The notes under the pieces were generated by a model that did not search any database, had not been told where the DNA came from, and saw only the letters and a list, made by a program, of their open reading frames with translations. A DNA stretch of 64,000 bases from Gilliamella sp. ESL0405 (GTDB lineage: Bacteria; Pseudomonadota; Gammaproteobacteria; Enterobacterales; Orbaceae), in NCBI RefSeq assembly GCF_019469205.1, contig NZ_CP048265.1, positions 2,728,001 through 2,792,000 on the forward strand, read 5' to 3'. This document shows, in pieces, positions 9,694 to 19,509 of this stretch. A program made the translations under genes and the position numbers. The stretch's first letter is position 1. Each line of letters begins with the position of its first letter.

Positions 9694-11187
9694 ATGGGAA
9701 TTTTAGCTTATTTGCAACGTATCGGGCGCTCATTAATGGTGCCTGTCGCAGTATTACCTGCCGCCGCAATACTATTAGGCATTGGATATTGGATTGATCC
9801 AAATGGCTGGGGTACCAATAATATTATCGCTGCATTTTTAATTAAATCCGGCGGAGCTATTATTGATAATATGCCTATCCTTTTTGCAATTGGGGTAGCT
9901 TATGGTATGTCTAAAGATAAAGACGGTGCTGCGGCGCTTTCTGGTCTGGTTGGTTTTTTAATTATTACGACTTTATTATCGCCTAATACTGTGGCACTTT
10001 TTCAAGGAGTCGATACCAAACTAGCAGGCTGGGAAAGTCAGATATCACCAGCATTTGCAAAAATTAATAACCAGTTTATTGGTATTTTAGTTGGGATTAT
10101 TTCAGCTGAATTATACAACCGTTTTAGTTCTGTTGAACTGCATAAAACGTTAGCATTTTTCAGTGGTAAAAGATTGGTGCCAATCATTGTCTCTATCGTC
10201 ATGCTATTGGTTTCTGCTATCTTATATTTCATCTGGCCTGTCGTATATAGCTCATTAGTTGTATTTGGTGAATGGATTAAGAATTTAGGCTCGGTAGGTG
10301 CTGGTATTTATGGTTTCTTTAACCGTTTACTTATTCCTGTTGGTTTGCATCACGCACTCAATTCAGTATTCTGGTTTGACGTTGCCGGCATTAACGATAT
10401 TCCTTACTTCTTAGGTGGGCAAGAATCAATTGACGCCGGTCACGCTATTGTAGGTCAAACAGGTCGTTATCAAGCTGGATTCTTCCCGATTATGATGTTT
10501 GGTTTACCGGGTGCAGCATTAGCCATTTATCACACGGCTAAAAAAGCTAATAAAGATAAAACAGCGTCAATTATGCTCGCAGCGTCTTTTGCGGCATTCT
10601 TTACCGGGATTACTGAACCGCTTGAATTTGCCTTTATGTTTGTAGCACCAGTGCTTTATGTCATCCACGCTGTGCTTACCGGTATCTCATTATTTATCGC
10701 CGCTACCATGCAATGGATTTCTGGTTTTGCATTCAGTGCCGGTTTGATTGATATGTTACTACAAAGCCGTAATCCACTTGCTTTACATTGGTATATGCTA
10801 ATATTACAAGGTATCGTTTTCTTCGTTGTATATTACATTGTGTTCCGCTTTGTGATCGTTAAATTCAATCTTAAAACACCTGGTCGCGAAGATGGCGATG
10901 TTTCTTCTGAAGAAACGCAAAATCAAGAACAAGTACAAACAGTTGGCGATGTATCAAAACTTGCGCAACAGTACTTAGTTGTTGTCGGCGGTAAAGAAAA
11001 TCTCACCGGTATTGATTCATGTATTACCCGTTTACGATTAAACGTCAATGACTCAGATTTAGTTGACGAACAAGCGGCAAAAGCGCTTGGTGCAATGGCG
11101 GTGATTAAGTTAGGTAAAACCGGCGTACAAATCGTTGTTGGTCAGCAAGCAGAGAAAATTGCCGATCAGATGAAACAACTAGTTTAA
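9694..11187 (+). CDS. nagE: N-acetylglucosamine PTS permease, EIICB
   Basis: This inner-membrane protein imports and phosphorylates GlcNAc. The IIC domain covers about 1-385, starting with LAYLQRIGRSLMVPVAVLPA and including FFTGITEPLEFAFMFVAP. The IIB domain covers about 420-497 with the phosphocysteine in GIDSCITRLRL at position 443. The protein stops right after IIB at 497 residues, whereas E. coli NagE carries a fused IIA domain (about 650 residues). It therefore must take phosphate from a separate glucose-type IIA, probably Crr. Divergent from nagBAC and ended by a strong terminator. Confidence 0.93.
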   Translation: MGILAYLQRIGRSLMVPVAVLPAAAILLGIGYWIDPNGWGTNNIIAAFLIKSGGAIIDNMPILFAIGVAYGMSKDKDGAAALSGLVGFLIITTLLSPNTVALFQGVDTKLAGWESQISPAFAKINNQFIGILVGIISAELYNRFSSVELHKTLAFFSGKRLVPIIVSIVMLLVSAILYFIWPVVYSSLVVFGEWIKNLGSVGAGIYGFFNRLLIPVGLHHALNSVFWFDVAGINDIPYFLGGQESIDAGHAIVGQTGRYQAGFFPIMMFGLPGAALAIYHTAKKANKDKTASIMLAASFAAFFTGITEPLEFAFMFVAPVLYVIHAVLTGISLFIAATMQWISGFAFSAGLIDMLLQSRNPLALHWYMLILQGIVFFVVYYIVFRFVIVKFNLKTPGREDGDVSSEETQNQEQVQTVGDVSKLAQQYLVVVGGKENLTGIDSCITRLRLNVNDSDLVDEQAAKALGAMAVIKLGKTGVQIVVGQQAEKIADQMKQLV

Positions 11188-11218
11188 TTTATTATAACTA
11201 TAACATTTGATTGATTTT

Positions 11219-11260
11219 GCCCACTCTATTCGCTTAACTTTAAATAGGGTGGGCTTTTTT
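11219..11260 (+). terminator. Rho-independent terminator of nagE
   Basis: GCCCACTCTATT pairs with AATAGGGTGGGC (one G-T wobble) and is followed by TTTTTT at 11255-11260. Confidence 0.85.
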
Positions 11261-11262
11261 AT

Positions 11263-11399
11263 CTAACCAGCCCACAAAAATTCATTGTACCTTTGTAAAT
11301 ATTTACCGTTGGTAAAATCGGTTGCGACTGTTTTAATTTATTTAGTCAGTTGAGAGGTTGCAGATCAAATCCGGTTTTCAATATAAATATCAATATCAA
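11263..11399 (-). pseudogene. tusB: Probable decayed tusB remnant
   Basis: Immediately after the tusC stop, one reading frame on the minus strand reads DIYIENRI, stop, SATSQLTK, stop, IKTVATDFTN, GKYLQRYNEFLWAG, stop. TusB proteins end in a similar way: an ILEND-ARGL-like block, an I-K-V-[YD]-[FT] strand, and a final aromatic W. In E. coli tusB directly follows tusC. There is no room for the N-terminal half: only about five codons separate the tusC stop from the first recognisable block. I infer a deletion plus two nonsense mutations. Similarity is by eye and short, so chance resemblance is possible. Confidence 0.5.
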
Positions 11400-11753
11400 T
11401 TAGAAACGTAAAATCATATCTTGCTTAGCAAGTAGTTGATTTAACGTTGACCTATCAATAATTTGAGTGGGAATATTTAACGTAATATCAGTTAGATGCT
11501 CTGCTTTAAGTGAAGATTGGTCTACATAAACATCTTCAATATCATAAAGTTCAAGCATATTAAATGTCGCAATATAATCACGCATCAATATTTGTTCAGG
11601 CGATTGATTTGTCAATAAATGAAAGATACCACTATCGATAAATATAACCGATATATGGTTAATTGCAGACAGGGCTAAGGCGGCATCAAGTGCTTCTCTG
11701 CCTTTAGCGTTACCATGAGGTGGCGAGCTAATAATGATTGCAACGTTTTTCAT
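11400..11753 (-). CDS. tusC: Sulfur relay protein TusC
   Basis: TusC is part of the TusBCD complex that relays persulfide sulfur from TusA to TusE for 2-thiolation of tRNA wobble uridine. The 117 residues match E. coli TusC closely: ISSPPHGNAKGREALDAAL, then RDYIATFNMLELYDIEDVYV, ending in ILRF. It lies 16 bases after tusD on the same strand. The partner gene tusB seems to be a fragment downstream. Confidence 0.93.
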   Translation of the reverse strand: MKNVAIIISSPPHGNAKGREALDAALALSAINHISVIFIDSGIFHLLTNQSPEQILMRDYIATFNMLELYDIEDVYVDQSSLKAEHLTDITLNIPTQIIDRSTLNQLLAKQDMILRF

Positions 11754-11769
11754 TGAATATGACCTTAAC

Positions 11770-12138
11770 CTAAAATTGAATCACACGATCTGATTCGGCT
11801 ATTGATTCGCCCAGTTCGCCAAGCCCGGTTAATTCAAAATAGTCAGCAAGATTATCTTCAGTAATACCTCGCCGTTGTGCAGCAGCAACACAAACCGTTA
11901 ATCGAATAGCGTATTTTTTTGCTAATTGTTGCCATGCGTTAACTAAATCAAACTCATCACTAGCTGGATCGGTACAACGGTTTGCGTTGTAACAACCATC
12001 TGCATAAAAAAAGATATTTTCAATGCGGTGTGGAGTATGAGCCAGTAGAGCTTGTGCAAATTGATAAGCACAATAAGCTGATTGGGTCCCATAAGCAGGA
12101 CCCAAAATGACAAGTGTATAGTTTAAAGCGTTAACCAA
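11770..12138 (-). CDS. tusD: Sulfurtransferase TusD
   Basis: TusD carries the catalytic cysteine of the TusBCD sulfur relay used in tRNA 2-thiouridine synthesis. The 122 residues show LGPAYGTQSAYCAYQFAQAL, then YNANRCTDPASDEFDLVNAWQ, and the active cysteine C83 in TVCVAAAQRRG. No ATG fits; the start used is a TTG at 12138, without a clear ribosome binding site, 16 bases after fkpA. The order fkpA-tusD-tusC is that of E. coli without yheO. Confidence 0.9.
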   Translation of the reverse strand: MVNALNYTLVILGPAYGTQSAYCAYQFAQALLAHTPHRIENIFFYADGCYNANRCTDPASDEFDLVNAWQQLAKKYAIRLTVCVAAAQRRGITEDNLADYFELTGLGELGESIAESDRVIQF

Positions 12139-12154
12139 ATTCGTTAACCACGGG

Positions 12155-12967
12155 TTATTGTTGTGGTTCAGCTGAAGGTTTTACTTTTTCTTCATGCCCT
12201 AACGGTTGAATGCTTTGCTGAGAATCATCGCCATCAATGCCGAGTAATTCAACTTCAAATACAAGTGTCGATGCTGGTCCGATACCCGGTTTGTCTCCTT
12301 GACCACCCCGTTTTTGATCGCCATAAGCTAATTCAGGTGGAACAACTAACTTAATTTTACCGCCAACGCCAATTAATTGAATGCCTTCAGTCCAACCACT
12401 AATTACCGCTTTTAATGGGAATGTTGCTGTTTCGCCATGATCATAAGAACTATCAAATTTCTGACCGTTGGTTAATGTTCCTACATAGTGAACAATTACG
12501 CTATCATCCGCGGTTGGATGACGCCCATTGCCTTCTTTAATAATTTGGTAAAGTAATCCAGACTTAGTTTGATTTACACCTTTTTGTTTAGCAAATTCTT
12601 GACGGAATTTTTCACCAGCGGCGGTATTGTCAGTTTTTTCTTTTTCAAAACGTGCTTTGCTCTCTTTTTCAACACGTTCACGAAATGCGTTTAACGTTTT
12701 TTTAATTTCATCTTCTGAAAGTTGTGATGCGCCACGATAGGTTTCTTCAAAACCACCGATTAAATATTCTAAATCTGTTTGAATTTCGTTTTGGTCTAAA
12801 TTATCTTTCATATAGGTTGCAAAAGAGGAGCCTAACGCATAAGACTCTTTTTGTGCATCAGTCGAAATGGTAAGTTTGCCAGTAGATGCATTTTCGTTTT
12901 CATTACAGCCGGCTAATGCAAATACCATTGCACTACTTATTAAAGTCATTTTAATCAATGATTTCAT
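12155..12967 (-). CDS. fkpA: FkpA-like peptidyl-prolyl isomerase lipoprotein
   Basis: This 270-residue protein catalyses proline cis-trans isomerisation and acts as a chaperone in the periplasm. An N-terminal helical dimerisation domain (about 35-130) is followed by an FKBP domain (about 140-243), with VHYVGTLTNGQKFDSSYD, GWTEGIQLIGVGGKIKLVVP and PELAYG. Unlike E. coli FkpA, the signal peptide ends in a lipobox (ALAGC, Cys21), so it should be membrane-anchored. Its place before tusDC is conserved with E. coli, which supports the symbol. Confidence 0.88.
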   Translation of the reverse strand: MKSLIKMTLISSAMVFALAGCNENENASTGKLTISTDAQKESYALGSSFATYMKDNLDQNEIQTDLEYLIGGFEETYRGASQLSEDEIKKTLNAFRERVEKESKARFEKEKTDNTAAGEKFRQEFAKQKGVNQTKSGLLYQIIKEGNGRHPTADDSVIVHYVGTLTNGQKFDSSYDHGETATFPLKAVISGWTEGIQLIGVGGKIKLVVPPELAYGDQKRGGQGDKPGIGPASTLVFEVELLGIDGDDSQQSIQPLGHEEKVKPSAEPQQ

Positions 12968-13127
12968 TTTACTTCTCCGAGTTAAATGGTTTTTTGTTAT
13001 TATTCACAACATTATATATGAATTAAAACTTTATAAAATAATATTTACAAATCATTTATTTAAATACCAGATACCAATATTATTTCCAGCGATTTAATCA
13101 ATCAAAGCCTTGTGGTTGAAATCATCC

Positions 13128-13157
13128 TTGAGTGATAGCGGGATCCTCAGTTATAAT
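13128..13157 (+). promoter_or_regulatory. Sigma-70 promoter for fabZ operon
   Basis: A TTGAGT -35 at 13128-13133 and a perfect TATAAT -10 at 13152-13157 are separated by 18 bases, 41 bases before the fabZ start. Confidence 0.6.
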
Positions 13158-13197
13158 GTTCAAAATTTATTGAAAATAATATATAAGGATAGCTATT

Positions 13198-13644
13198 TTG
13201 ACTACCGAACTTAATACCCTTGATATTGAAGAAATCATCAGTTTATTACCTCACCGTTATCCATTTCTAATGGTTGATCGTGTTATTAGTTATGAAAAAG
13301 GTAAAACATTAAAAGCCATTAAAAATGTTACGGTTAATGAGCCATTCTTTCAGGGGCACTTCCCAAATAAACCTATTTTCCCGGGTGTTTTAATTTTAGA
13401 AGCCATGGCTCAAGCAACCGGAATTTTAGCCTTTAAAAGTATTGAAGAGCTTTCACCAGGCCAGCTTTATTACTTTGCTTCAATTGATAAAGCACGTTTT
13501 AAACGCCCGGTTGTGCCAGGTGATCAGCTTATGCTTGATGTGGAATATATTAAAGAGCGTCGTGGTATTGCCTTGTTCCATGGAGTTGCAACTGTTGACG
13601 GTAAGTTAGTTTGTGAAGCCGAAATGATGTGTGCTCGTAAATAA
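13198..13644 (+). CDS. fabZ: 3-hydroxyacyl-ACP dehydratase FabZ
   Basis: FabZ dehydrates 3-hydroxyacyl-ACP in fatty-acid elongation. The 148 residues carry the catalytic H54 in [13 protein letters not shown] and E68 in [11 protein letters not shown], the E. coli positions. The start is TTG, with AAGGA nearby; it gives [20 protein letters not shown], the normal N-terminus, and E. coli fabZ also uses TTG. It heads fabZ-lpxA-lpxB-rnhB. lpxD, which precedes fabZ in enterics, is not here. Confidence 0.96.
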   Translation: MTTELNTLDIEEIISLLPHRYPFLMVDRVISYEKGKTLKAIKNVTVNEPFFQGHFPNKPIFPGVLILEAMAQATGILAFKSIEELSPGQLYYFASIDKARFKRPVVPGDQLMLDVEYIKERRGIALFHGVATVDGKLVCEAEMMCARK

Positions 13645-13686
13645 CTTCGATTTAAAGATATCCCAAAACAGTATTAAGGAACGGTT

Positions 13687-14466
13687 ATGGCAGCAGAAAT
13701 ACATCCAAGTTCAGTGATAGAAAAAGGGGCAAAAATTGGCAATAATGTCAAAATTGGGCCTTTTTGTTATATCGGTGAAAATGTTGAAATTGGTGATGGG
13801 ACTTTTTTAAAATCGCATGTGGTTATTAATGGTCATACTCAAATTGGTAAAGATAATCAAATCTATCAATTTGCTTCCATTGGCGAAGTTAACCAAGACT
13901 TAAAATATCGTGGCGAACCAACTCGGACTATTATTGGCGATCGTAATTTGATTCGTGAAAGTGTGACAATTCATCGTGGCACGGTTCAAGGTGGCGAATT
14001 AACACGTATCGGTAACGATAATTTACTGATGATTAACGCCCATGTTGCTCACGATTGTATTATTGGTGATCATTGCATCTTAGCGAATAATGCCACCCTT
14101 GGTGGGCATGTTCATTTAGATGATCATGTAATTATTGGTGGTATGACAGCTGTACATCAATTTTGTGTTATTGGATCACATGTTATGGTGGGTGGCTGTT
14201 CTGGCGTTGCACAAGATGTTCCCCCTTACGTCATTGCACAAGGTAATCATGCAACACCACATGGCGTAAATTACGAAGGTCTAAAACGTCGTGGTTTTAG
14301 TAAAGATGCGTTGCAAGCAATACGCAACAGCTATAAGGCACTTTATCGAAATGGATTAAGTTTTGATGATGCCAAAGCTGAAATTGAGATAATTGCCAAA
14401 CATCATCCCGAAGCGCAACTTTTTGTCGACTTTTTTAGCCGCTCAACACGTGGCATTATTCGTTAA
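13687..14466 (+). CDS. lpxA: UDP-GlcNAc acyltransferase LpxA
   Basis: LpxA makes the first step of lipid A synthesis, acylating UDP-GlcNAc with 3-hydroxyacyl-ACP. The 259 residues are a left-handed beta-helix of hexapeptide repeats (IGNNVKIG and similar) up to about 190, then a helical tail. The catalytic histidine lies in [10 protein letters not shown] at position 122, equal to E. coli H125. Its stop shares one base with the lpxB start (TAATG). Confidence 0.97.
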   Translation: MAAEIHPSSVIEKGAKIGNNVKIGPFCYIGENVEIGDGTFLKSHVVINGHTQIGKDNQIYQFASIGEVNQDLKYRGEPTRTIIGDRNLIRESVTIHRGTVQGGELTRIGNDNLLMINAHVAHDCIIGDHCILANNATLGGHVHLDDHVIIGGMTAVHQFCVIGSHVMVGGCSGVAQDVPPYVIAQGNHATPHGVNYEGLKRRGFSKDALQAIRNSYKALYRNGLSFDDAKAEIEIIAKHHPEAQLFVDFFSRSTRGIIR

Positions 14467-15620
14467 TGACCAATAAACCGTTAACTATCGCTTTAGTCGC
14501 CGGAGAAACCTCTGGCGATATCCTCGGTGCAGGTTTAATCCGTTCTCTTAAACAACATCATCCTAATATCCATTTTGTCGGTATTGCCGGCCCTTTAATG
14601 CAAGCGCAAGGCTGTCAAGCATGGTATGAAATGGATGAATTATCGGTAATGGGTATTGTTGAAGTATTAGGGAGATTACGCCGTATTTTAGCTATTCGCA
14701 AGGATATCACTAAACGATTAATTGCGCTTAAGCCGGATATCTTTATCGGTATTGATGCACCTGATTTTAATCTTTCTTTAGAAGGAAAATTAAAACAAGC
14801 GGGCATTAAAACAATTCATTACGTTAGTCCGTCAGTTTGGGCTTGGAAACAAAAACGTGTTTTTAAAATTAAACGTAATACCAATTTAATACTGGCATTT
14901 TTACCCTTTGAAAAAGCTTTCTATGATAAGTTTGACGTGCCTTGTCGCTTTATTGGTCACAAAATGGCAGATGATATCCCGCTTGAGCCAGATCAAATCG
15001 CAATGCGTCAGCAATTAGGTATTGCCCCTACTGGCCGCTGTTTAGCTTTACTACCCGGTAGTCGCCATGCTGAAGTGACCTTATTGTCAGCCCCATTTTT
15101 ACAAGCTGCCCAGCTATTGCGTGAGCGTTATCCTGATCTACATATTGTTGTACCGTTAGTGAATGCTAAAAGGCGACAGGAGTTTGAGCAGATAAAAGCC
15201 CAAATAGCGCCACAACTTGAAGTACAATTACTCGATGGTCATGCTCGTGAAGCGATGATTGCCAGTAATGCAGCCATATTAGCCTCCGGAACGGTGGCTT
15301 TAGAGTGTATGCTAGCTAAGTGCCCAATGGTGGTGGGTTATAAAATGAAACCTTTCACTTTTTGGTTAGCTAAAAAACTGATCAAAACACCTTATGTTTC
15401 GTTACCCAATATTTTAGCGGGTAAACAGATTGTGCCGGAACTATTACAACATGATTGTACCCCGGAAAATATTGCCAACCATATTATTCCTTATTTAGAA
15501 AGCGATAATGCCGATTTGAAAAATACATTCTTATCTTTACATAAGCAAATTCGTTGTAATGCTGATGAACAAGCAGCACAAGCTGTACTTGATGTATTAG
15601 AGGATTCCCCTTGTTGTTAG
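14466..15620 (+). CDS. lpxB: Lipid-A-disaccharide synthase LpxB
   Basis: LpxB joins UDP-diacylglucosamine and lipid X to form the lipid A disaccharide at the inner membrane. The 384 residues are full length. Seen: [14 protein letters not shown] at the N-terminus, [13 protein letters not shown] in the middle and [12 protein letters not shown] before the second half, with [10 protein letters not shown] near 275. It overlaps lpxA by one base and rnhB by ten, so translation is coupled. Confidence 0.97.
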   Translation: MTNKPLTIALVAGETSGDILGAGLIRSLKQHHPNIHFVGIAGPLMQAQGCQAWYEMDELSVMGIVEVLGRLRRILAIRKDITKRLIALKPDIFIGIDAPDFNLSLEGKLKQAGIKTIHYVSPSVWAWKQKRVFKIKRNTNLILAFLPFEKAFYDKFDVPCRFIGHKMADDIPLEPDQIAMRQQLGIAPTGRCLALLPGSRHAEVTLLSAPFLQAAQLLRERYPDLHIVVPLVNAKRRQEFEQIKAQIAPQLEVQLLDGHAREAMIASNAAILASGTVALECMLAKCPMVVGYKMKPFTFWLAKKLIKTPYVSLPNILAGKQIVPELLQHDCTPENIANHIIPYLESDNADLKNTFLSLHKQIRCNADEQAAQAVLDVLEDSPCC

Positions 15621-16204
15621 AATTTACCTACCCTGATGCCACTTTAATTGCCGGAGTTGATGAAGTTGGACGAGGCCCACTTTGTGGTGATGTTGTTACT
15701 GCTGCTGTGATTTTAGATCCAAATAAACCGATAGAGGGATTAACCGATTCTAAAAAGCTGACAGAAAAAAAACGTGAAGCTTTATTTGATATTATCAAGC
15801 AAAATGCATTAGCGTGGAGTGTTGCTCGGGCATCAGTCGATGAGATTGATAAGCTTAATATTCTTCATGCCACTATGCTGGCTATGCAACGGGCGGTGTC
15901 TGGTTTAAAAATCAAACCCAATTATGTTTTAGTGGATGGCAATCGTTGTCCTGAATTTGGTATTCAAACACAAGCTGTCGTTAAAGGCGATTTACTTGTT
16001 GCTGAAATTAGCGCTGCGTCGATTCTTGCGAAAGTGACTCGTGATCGTGAAATGGTTGAATTAGACAAATTGTATCCGCAATATGGATTAGCAAAGCATA
16101 AAGGATATCCCACCAAGGATCACCTAATGGCTATAGAATTACACGGTATCAATCATTTGTATCGTAAAAGCTTTGCTCCAATTAAGAAATTGTTACTTAT
16201 CTAA
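15611..16204 (+). CDS. rnhB: Ribonuclease HII
   Basis: RNase HII cuts RNA in RNA-DNA hybrids and removes single ribonucleotides from DNA. The 197-residue protein shows the acidic pair D17-E18 in [13 protein letters not shown], then LTDSKKL and VLVDGN. It starts at a TTG inside the end of lpxB with AGAGGA upstream, and converges with yiiX, overlapping it by four bases. Confidence 0.95.
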   Translation: MLLEFTYPDATLIAGVDEVGRGPLCGDVVTAAVILDPNKPIEGLTDSKKLTEKKREALFDIIKQNALAWSVARASVDEIDKLNILHATMLAMQRAVSGLKIKPNYVLVDGNRCPEFGIQTQAVVKGDLLVAEISAASILAKVTRDREMVELDKLYPQYGLAKHKGYPTKDHLMAIELHGINHLYRKSFAPIKKLLLI

Positions 16205-16809
16205 CTTGACCAATGTTGATCTACTGTTATTAATAATGGCGAATTAAATATAGCAATTGGCGAAATAACGGTTTCTTGATAAGGGATCTTATCTCCATAA
16301 CGTTCAGTTAGTTTTTGTTTAACTGCTGGTGCTGACAGGTTAAAATCTTTAATCCTTTGTAATTGTCCAATTTTCAAGTTAAGTGCTTTATTATAAATTT
16401 TCCAAACGAGTTCTGAGCAATAAATATACTTATCATCCCAGCCAAACCAAATATCGTAAGGCTTATTTTCAAATGAATGAGCGACTCGTTTTAAATTAGC
16501 AATTTCTTTTTGTGATAAAGCGTGATCTTTTAGGCGTTTAATTATATATTTTCTGTTTTTTCCTCGATTTACCCATTTATCAAACGGTGTATAGACCACT
16601 TTAGATGCTGCTTCAAAGACATAAGGTTTTCCATTTTTGATAAAAATTATTCCCATGTGACTATAAGGTGACTTGGTTGCTAGCTCAATCGCCTTGCTTT
16701 GATTTGATTGAGAAGATTGGAAAATAATATCGCCATCTAGTGGTTGGTAATCTGCTGTGGCCGTGGTGTAGGTAGCGAAAAGTAATATAATAATTAAAAT
16801 AGAACGCAT
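16201..16809 (-). CDS. yiiX: YiiX-type permuted papain-fold hydrolase
   Basis: This 202-residue protein is close to E. coli YiiX, a member of the circularly permuted NlpC/P60 fold (YiiX/YebB group) with unproven substrate. An N-terminal signal peptide (about 1-19, ending TTATA) predicts periplasmic location. Candidate active residues are H51 in SPYSHMG and C131 in [12 protein letters not shown]. Further matches are [20 protein letters not shown] and [11 protein letters not shown]. Proposed roles of the fold include peptide or acyl bond cleavage; function is unknown here. Confidence 0.85.
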   Translation of the reverse strand: MRSILIIILLFATYTTATADYQPLDGDIIFQSSQSNQSKAIELATKSPYSHMGIIFIKNGKPYVFEAASKVVYTPFDKWVNRGKNRKYIIKRLKDHALSQKEIANLKRVAHSFENKPYDIWFGWDDKYIYCSELVWKIYNKALNLKIGQLQRIKDFNLSAPAVKQKLTERYGDKIPYQETVISPIAIFNSPLLITVDQHWSS

Positions 16810-16861
16810 GATTCTTTACTTAAAAAAATAAATCAGAGTAATATTATAAATATTATTATCT

Positions 16862-16894
16862 AAAAGCTACTTAAATAAATTTTAAGTAGCTTTT
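16862..16894. terminator. Hairpin terminator after ndh
   Basis: AAAAGCTACTTAAA and its exact complement at 16881-16894 form a 14-bp stem with a five-base loop. On the minus strand the stem ends in TTTT, so it should end ndh transcription; the symmetry allows use on both strands. Confidence 0.7.
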
Positions 16895-16910
16895 AGTCGT
16901 GTTTTAGTAA

Positions 16911-18200
16911 CTAATCCCGATTGCTGAAAATCGATGTCGATTTTGTTTTGTACATAAATTTACTCGCTCGAGCAAAACGGATCGTTTTGAAAATACCGAG
17001 TAAACTTGCTTGATGCATTCGATATAACAATCGATGAATAATTAGCGCAAACCACCCTTTTACACTCATTTCACTCTTGCCACCTAGCTTAATCACGCCT
17101 TGGGCTGTATCGTGCAACGAGATAATAGTACCATTATCAGTATATTTAAATGATTTTAATGGTTGATTATTCAGTAGATTAACGATGTTTTCATAACAAA
17201 TTTTTGCCATTTGGTGTGCCGCTTGCGCAGTAGGTGGTGAAGCACGACCGCTTTCCTGCATTGCATAAGCACAATCACCAATCACAAAAATGCTATCATC
17301 GCGGGTCGTTTGTAATGTTGGTTTAACCACTAATTGGTTAGAGCGACTCGATTCTAAGCCTGCAATCTCTTTTAAATAATCTGGCGCTTTAACCCCAGCT
17401 GTCCAAATCATAATATCGGCTTTTATCGTTTGACCGTCTTTTGGATAAAAACCATCACTTTCAGCCTTCGTAATCATCGTTTTAGTTAACACGTGAATTC
17501 CACGGCTTTCTAAAGTTTTAGTGATACTTAATGCAGTAGTTTCAGGTAGGGCTGGTAAAATGCGATCGGTAGCTTCAATGACGGATACATCCAAAAGATC
17601 TGAACACATCTTATTACGACCACAAGCACCAAAAGTTTCAACCATGTGTGGTAATTCGGAGGCTAATTCAACACCGGTTGCCCCACCACCAACAATGGCA
17701 ATACGGATTTTTTCTTGCTCAGTGGAATCTTTGTCATCAATGATCGAACAAAAACGAGTGAATTTTGATACTAAGGTTTCACGTAATTTGATTGCCGCAT
17801 TTTGGTCATCTAAAAAGATACAGTGCTCTTTCACGCCCGGCGTACCAAAATCATTGGACGTACTACCAATAGCCACTACTAAAATATCATAATCGATAGT
17901 ATCGGTTTGATTGTTAATATCAGTAATTTTGATCTGTTTATGGTCACGATCAAGATCGGTGAAGGTACCTTGAGTGAATTGAAAATAGTGTTGTTGCCCT
18001 TGGGATGCATAATAAATATTATCTACTTGCTCATCAAGCACCCCTGTTGCCACTTCATGTAACAAAGGTTTCCAAAGATGATAACTATTTTTATCAATTA
18101 AAGTAATTTGCGCTTTATTGTGTTTACCTAATTTATCACCAAGGTCCGTGGCTAGCTCTAAACCGCCTGCTCCGCCACCAATAATAACTATTTTTTCCAT
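16911..18200 (-). CDS. ndh: NADH dehydrogenase type II
   Basis: Ndh is a single-subunit, membrane-associated flavoprotein that passes electrons from NADH to quinone without pumping protons. The 429 residues have the FAD loop IVIIGGGAGGLELATDLGDK at the start, the NADH loop IAIVGGGATGVELASELPH near 168, and FVIGDCAYAM near 305. Length matches E. coli Ndh (434). It stands alone with its own terminator. With menA in the same region, menaquinone is a likely acceptor. Confidence 0.95.
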   Translation of the reverse strand: MEKIVIIGGGAGGLELATDLGDKLGKHNKAQITLIDKNSYHLWKPLLHEVATGVLDEQVDNIYYASQGQQHYFQFTQGTFTDLDRDHKQIKITDINNQTDTIDYDILVVAIGSTSNDFGTPGVKEHCIFLDDQNAAIKLRETLVSKFTRFCSIIDDKDSTEQEKIRIAIVGGGATGVELASELPHMVETFGACGRNKMCSDLLDVSVIEATDRILPALPETTALSITKTLESRGIHVLTKTMITKAESDGFYPKDGQTIKADIMIWTAGVKAPDYLKEIAGLESSRSNQLVVKPTLQTTRDDSIFVIGDCAYAMQESGRASPPTAQAAHQMAKICYENIVNLLNNQPLKSFKYTDNGTIISLHDTAQGVIKLGGKSEMSVKGWFALIIHRLLYRMHQASLLGIFKTIRFARASKFMYKTKSTSIFSNRD

Positions 18201-18537
18201 ATTACAAACCCTATAATTTTCAATTAAAAAATATCATACTAAATAAGTAGGTTTTTATCTATTTCTTTTGACTGATAATATTCATAAATAAAATCTATTA
18301 AAATGTTGGTTTACAATTATTGAAATTTATTTAATGCTCACATAGAATAACTAAAATGTATTAGATGTTAATAGTACCAATATATTCTTTTTTGCCACAT
18401 AAATGTAGCTTTCATTGTTTAAATAAAGCACTATTCGTATGGTATAATAATCATAACTGACGTATATTGAATCAATCTTACATACAATTTTCCTAGTTCT
18501 TTAGGTCTTATCTAATTATTGTCACTTATACAAATTT
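18201..18537. other. AT-rich intergenic region ndh to hlyD-like gene
   Basis: This 337-base divergent spacer has no credible gene. A perfect TATAAT at 18443-18448 could be a -10 for the rightward operon, without a good -35 at standard spacing. I see no clear operator. Confidence 0.5.
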
Positions 18538-19509
18538 ATGAATAAAAAAACTTTTATTATAATTGCATTAATTGTTATTCTGATTTCGATGACAATTTTA
18601 ATCCGCGCTCACAACAGCCAGCTTATATTGCAGGGCGAAGTTGATGCGCCTAATGTTAGCATTGCCTCAAAAGCTAAAGGGCGAGTACAACTGATCCATG
18701 TTAATCGTGGTGATGATGTTAAGCAAAACGATATTTTAATTACACTCGATAGTCCCGAACTTTTAGCGCAAGTTAGAGCCGCTGAAGCAGCCCGGGATCA
18801 AGCACAAGCGCAGGTAGAACTTTCTAAGCATGGTACCCGTGAAGAAAGTATGCGCTATTATGAGGCTTTAGTTGAACAGGCTAAAGTTGCTTATGATAAT
18901 GCAAATCGAGAGTATAACCGTAATAAAGCCCTTTCTACTAAGGGGTTTGTGTCACAATCGGTGTTAGATAGTGCATTAAAAACCCGCGATGCTGCCTTTC
19001 AACAAGTCCAATCAGCACAAGCTAATTTAGATCAAGCTAAAAACGGCGACCGTATTGAACAACGGCAAATTTATGATGCTAAATTAAAAGAAGCACAAGA
19101 GCAGCTCAAGCAATTACAAATTCAGTATGACGATTTAATCGTTAAAGCGCCTGTCGATGGTGAGGTAGGATCAATTCCTGCTGAAGTTGGTGAACTTTTT
19201 AATGCTAATAGTCCTTTACTAACATTGATTCGATTACCGCAAGCCTACTTTGTTTTCAACCTTCGTGAAAACATTATGCCAAATATCCATAAAGGTGATC
19301 GAATTAAACTCGAGGTACCTGCGCTAGGTAATGAAGAAATCGAAGCTGAGATTCGTTATATTGCGCCAATGGGTGATTATGCAACTAAACGGGCAACTCG
19401 TGCCACCGGTGACTTTGATCTGAAAACATTCGAAGTTAGACTTTATCCATTAACACCTGTCAAAGGTTTGCGTGCAGGTATGAGCACATTATGGAAATTA
19501 GACAACTAA
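18538..19509 (+). CDS. HlyD-family periplasmic adaptor protein
   Basis: This 323-residue membrane-fusion protein should link an inner-membrane pump to the outer envelope. It has one N-terminal membrane helix (about 5-22), a biotinyl-lipoyl-like half (LQGEVDAPNVSIASKAKGRV), a long coiled coil (about 78-195, rich in A, Q and K), the returning lipoyl half (IVKAPVDGEVGSIPAEVGE) and a beta-barrel to the end. It resembles YhiI/YbhG-type adaptors. The end overlaps the next gene by 19 bases. Outer-membrane partner and ATPase are not next to it. Confidence 0.85.
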   Translation: MNKKTFIIIALIVILISMTILIRAHNSQLILQGEVDAPNVSIASKAKGRVQLIHVNRGDDVKQNDILITLDSPELLAQVRAAEAARDQAQAQVELSKHGTREESMRYYEALVEQAKVAYDNANREYNRNKALSTKGFVSQSVLDSALKTRDAAFQQVQSAQANLDQAKNGDRIEQRQIYDAKLKEAQEQLKQLQIQYDDLIVKAPVDGEVGSIPAEVGELFNANSPLLTLIRLPQAYFVFNLRENIMPNIHKGDRIKLEVPALGNEEIEAEIRYIAPMGDYATKRATRATGDFDLKTFEVRLYPLTPVKGLRAGMSTLWKLDN

